The notes under the pieces are model-generated. The model saw only the letters and a program-made list of their open reading frames with translations. It did no database searches and had not been told where the DNA came from. This document shows, one piece after another, positions 6,306 to 7,306 of a DNA stretch of 7,306 nt; within the stretch, counting starts at the first letter, position 1; every line of letters starts with the position of its first letter. The position numbers and the translations under genes are program-made. Source of the DNA: Candidatus Zixiibacteriota bacterium (GTDB taxonomy: Bacteria; Zixibacteria; MSB-5A5; GN15; JAAZOE01); assembly GCA_030588275.1 (NCBI GenBank), contig JAUUYJ010000125.1, positions 1 through 7,306 on the forward strand, in the 5' to 3' direction.

Positions 6306-7306
6306 ATGAGCAAGTATCTAACTTATCAGATGACCGGCAAGGATGAGCCGTTTGTTAAGGCAGAACTGCCGGTGCCGGAATTGGGTACGGATGAAGCCTT
6401 AATCGAGATTGCCGGGTGTGGGGTTTGTCATACCGATTTGAGTTTTTGGCATTATGGGGTTCCAACCCGTCATGAGCTACCCTTGACTTTGGGGCATGAA
6501 ATTAGCGGAACTGTTTTGGATGGCCCGGATAATTTTAAAGGGAAGGCGGTTATTATTCCAGCCGTTTTACCCTGTGGTGAATGCTGGCTGTGCCAAAACA
6601 ATAAAAGCAATATTTGCCAGAGCCAAAAAATGCCGGGTAATGACTTCAATGGTGGATTTTCCAGTCACATCGTTGTTCCGTCTCGCTATCTTGCCGAGGT
6701 TTCTGATTCGGCTTTGGTCGATCACAGCCTGGCTGAACTTTCTGTGATCGCCGATGCGGTTTCGACCCCTTATGAGGTGGTCGTCAAAAGTGATCTCAAC
6801 GAGGGTGACTTTGCCATCGTCATTGGTGTGGGTGGGATCGGTATATACACGACTCAGTTGGCGAAGATTTTTGGAGGGACCGTATTGGGGCTCGATATTT
6901 CTCAGGATAAGCTGGATCAGCTGGAGCGGGTTGGGATTGAGCATACGCTAAATATCTCCGGGATGGATGTTCGGGCCATAAAAAAGCAGGTCAAAGAAAT
7001 TTGCAAACAGTCCGGCGCGCGTAAGATGAATTGGAAAATCTACGAAACCTCCGGTACCAAAGCGGGGCAGGAGCTGGCTTTTGCGCTTCTCGGTATTGCG
7101 GCAACCTTGTCGATTGTCGGCTTTACGATGGACAAGCTGGAAGTACGGTTGAGCAATTTGATGGCATTTGATGCCAAACTGATAGGGACCTGGGGATGTC
7201 GACCGGAGCATTATCCAAGCGCAATCAAACTGGTGGCTGAAGGTAAGCTCCAGATAAAACCGTTTACCGAAACGATGCCACTTTCAACCATCAATGATGT
7301 CTTCAA
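6306..7306 (+). CDS. had: 6-hydroxycyclohex-1-ene-1-carbonyl-CoA dehydrogenase (3' truncated by window edge)
   Basis: 333 codons are visible before the window ends; the family is about 360-370 residues, so only the C-terminal tip is missing. It is a zinc-containing medium-chain dehydrogenase. GCGVCHTD (37-44) with Cys41 and GHE (63-65) with His64 supply catalytic zinc ligands. Cys90, Cys93, Cys96 and Cys104 form the structural zinc lobe. IGVGGIG (173-179) is the dinucleotide loop, and Asp197 at the end of the next strand predicts NAD(+) rather than NADP(+). Features that I recall as typical of benzoyl-CoA-pathway Had proteins rather than generic alcohol dehydrogenases are QKMPGND (107-113), GGFSSHI (116-122), WKIYETSGTKAGQELA (243-258), and LMAFDAKLIGTWGCRPEHYP (285-304). 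It would oxidise 6-hydroxycyclohex-1-ene-1-carbonyl-CoA to the 6-oxo compound, after the dienoyl-CoA hydratase and before the ring-opening hydrolase. Neither of those genes is in the window, and both are expected nearby. This gene is the strongest evidence for a benzoyl-CoA pathway in the window. Confidence 0.88.
   Translation, partial: MSKYLTYQMTGKDEPFVKAELPVPELGTDEALIEIAGCGVCHTDLSFWHYGVPTRHELPLTLGHEISGTVLDGPDNFKGKAVIIPAVLPCGECWLCQNNKSNICQSQKMPGNDFNGGFSSHIVVPSRYLAEVSDSALVDHSLAELSVIADAVSTPYEVVVKSDLNEGDFAIVIGVGGIGIYTTQLAKIFGGTVLGLDISQDKLDQLERVGIEHTLNISGMDVRAIKKQVKEICKQSGARKMNWKIYETSGTKAGQELAFALLGIAATLSIVGFTMDKLEVRLSNLMAFDAKLIGTWGCRPEHYPSAIKLVAEGKLQIKPFTETMPLSTINDVF

Overview
The window reads as one co-directional (+ strand) catabolic operon for anaerobic aromatic-acid degradation by the benzoyl-CoA pathway. 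The most telling genes are: the 3' end of a BcrA/BadF-type ATPase subunit (2-184), a BcrB/BadE-type iron-sulfur reductase subunit (1908-3131), a BcrD/BadG-type ATPase subunit (4202-4987), and a zinc/NAD alcohol dehydrogenase that closely resembles 6-hydroxycyclohex-1-ene-1-carbonyl-CoA dehydrogenase, Had (6306 to the window end). Together these indicate a class I, ATP-dependent benzoyl-CoA reductase. The organism is therefore a bacterium (or less likely an archaeon) with an anaerobic lifestyle. Base composition looks balanced, starts are ATG/GTG, and clear GGAG-type ribosome binding sites precede most genes. I cannot name the genus. The window does not look like the compact bcrCBAD or badDEFG clusters of Thauera or Rhodopseudomonas.

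Layout: bcrA-like end (2-184); acyl-CoA synthetase (181-1905, 4-nt ATGA overlap); bcrB-like subunit (1908-3131, GTG start, 2-nt gap); ketopantoate-reductase-fold oxidoreductase (3124-4074, 8-nt overlap); a 127-nt gap containing a possible 14-codon leader reading frame whose stop overlaps the next start; bcrD-like subunit (4202-4987); thiolase (5004-6260, 16-nt gap); had (6306 onward, 45-nt gap, truncated by the window edge). Nothing convincing lies on the minus strand, and I see no tRNA, rRNA, mobile element, CRISPR array or strong intrinsic terminator. No gene-free stretch exceeds 300 nt.

Inferred joint role: the acyl-CoA synthetase activates a carboxylic acid. The Bcr complex (A and D hydrolyse ATP and pass electrons from a [4Fe-4S] cluster; B with a BcrC partner not seen here binds the substrate) dearomatises benzoyl-CoA to cyclohexa-1,5-diene-1-carbonyl-CoA. 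A dienoyl-CoA hydratase (Dch, not in the window) hydrates it, Had oxidises the alcohol, a ring hydrolase (Oah, not in the window) opens the ring, and the thiolase would act in the later beta-oxidation steps. The ketopantoate-reductase-like protein has no established place in this pathway and is the main biochemical puzzle here. The interleaving of the reductase subunit genes with other enzymes, and the unusual start region of bcrD, are the other points worth a second look.
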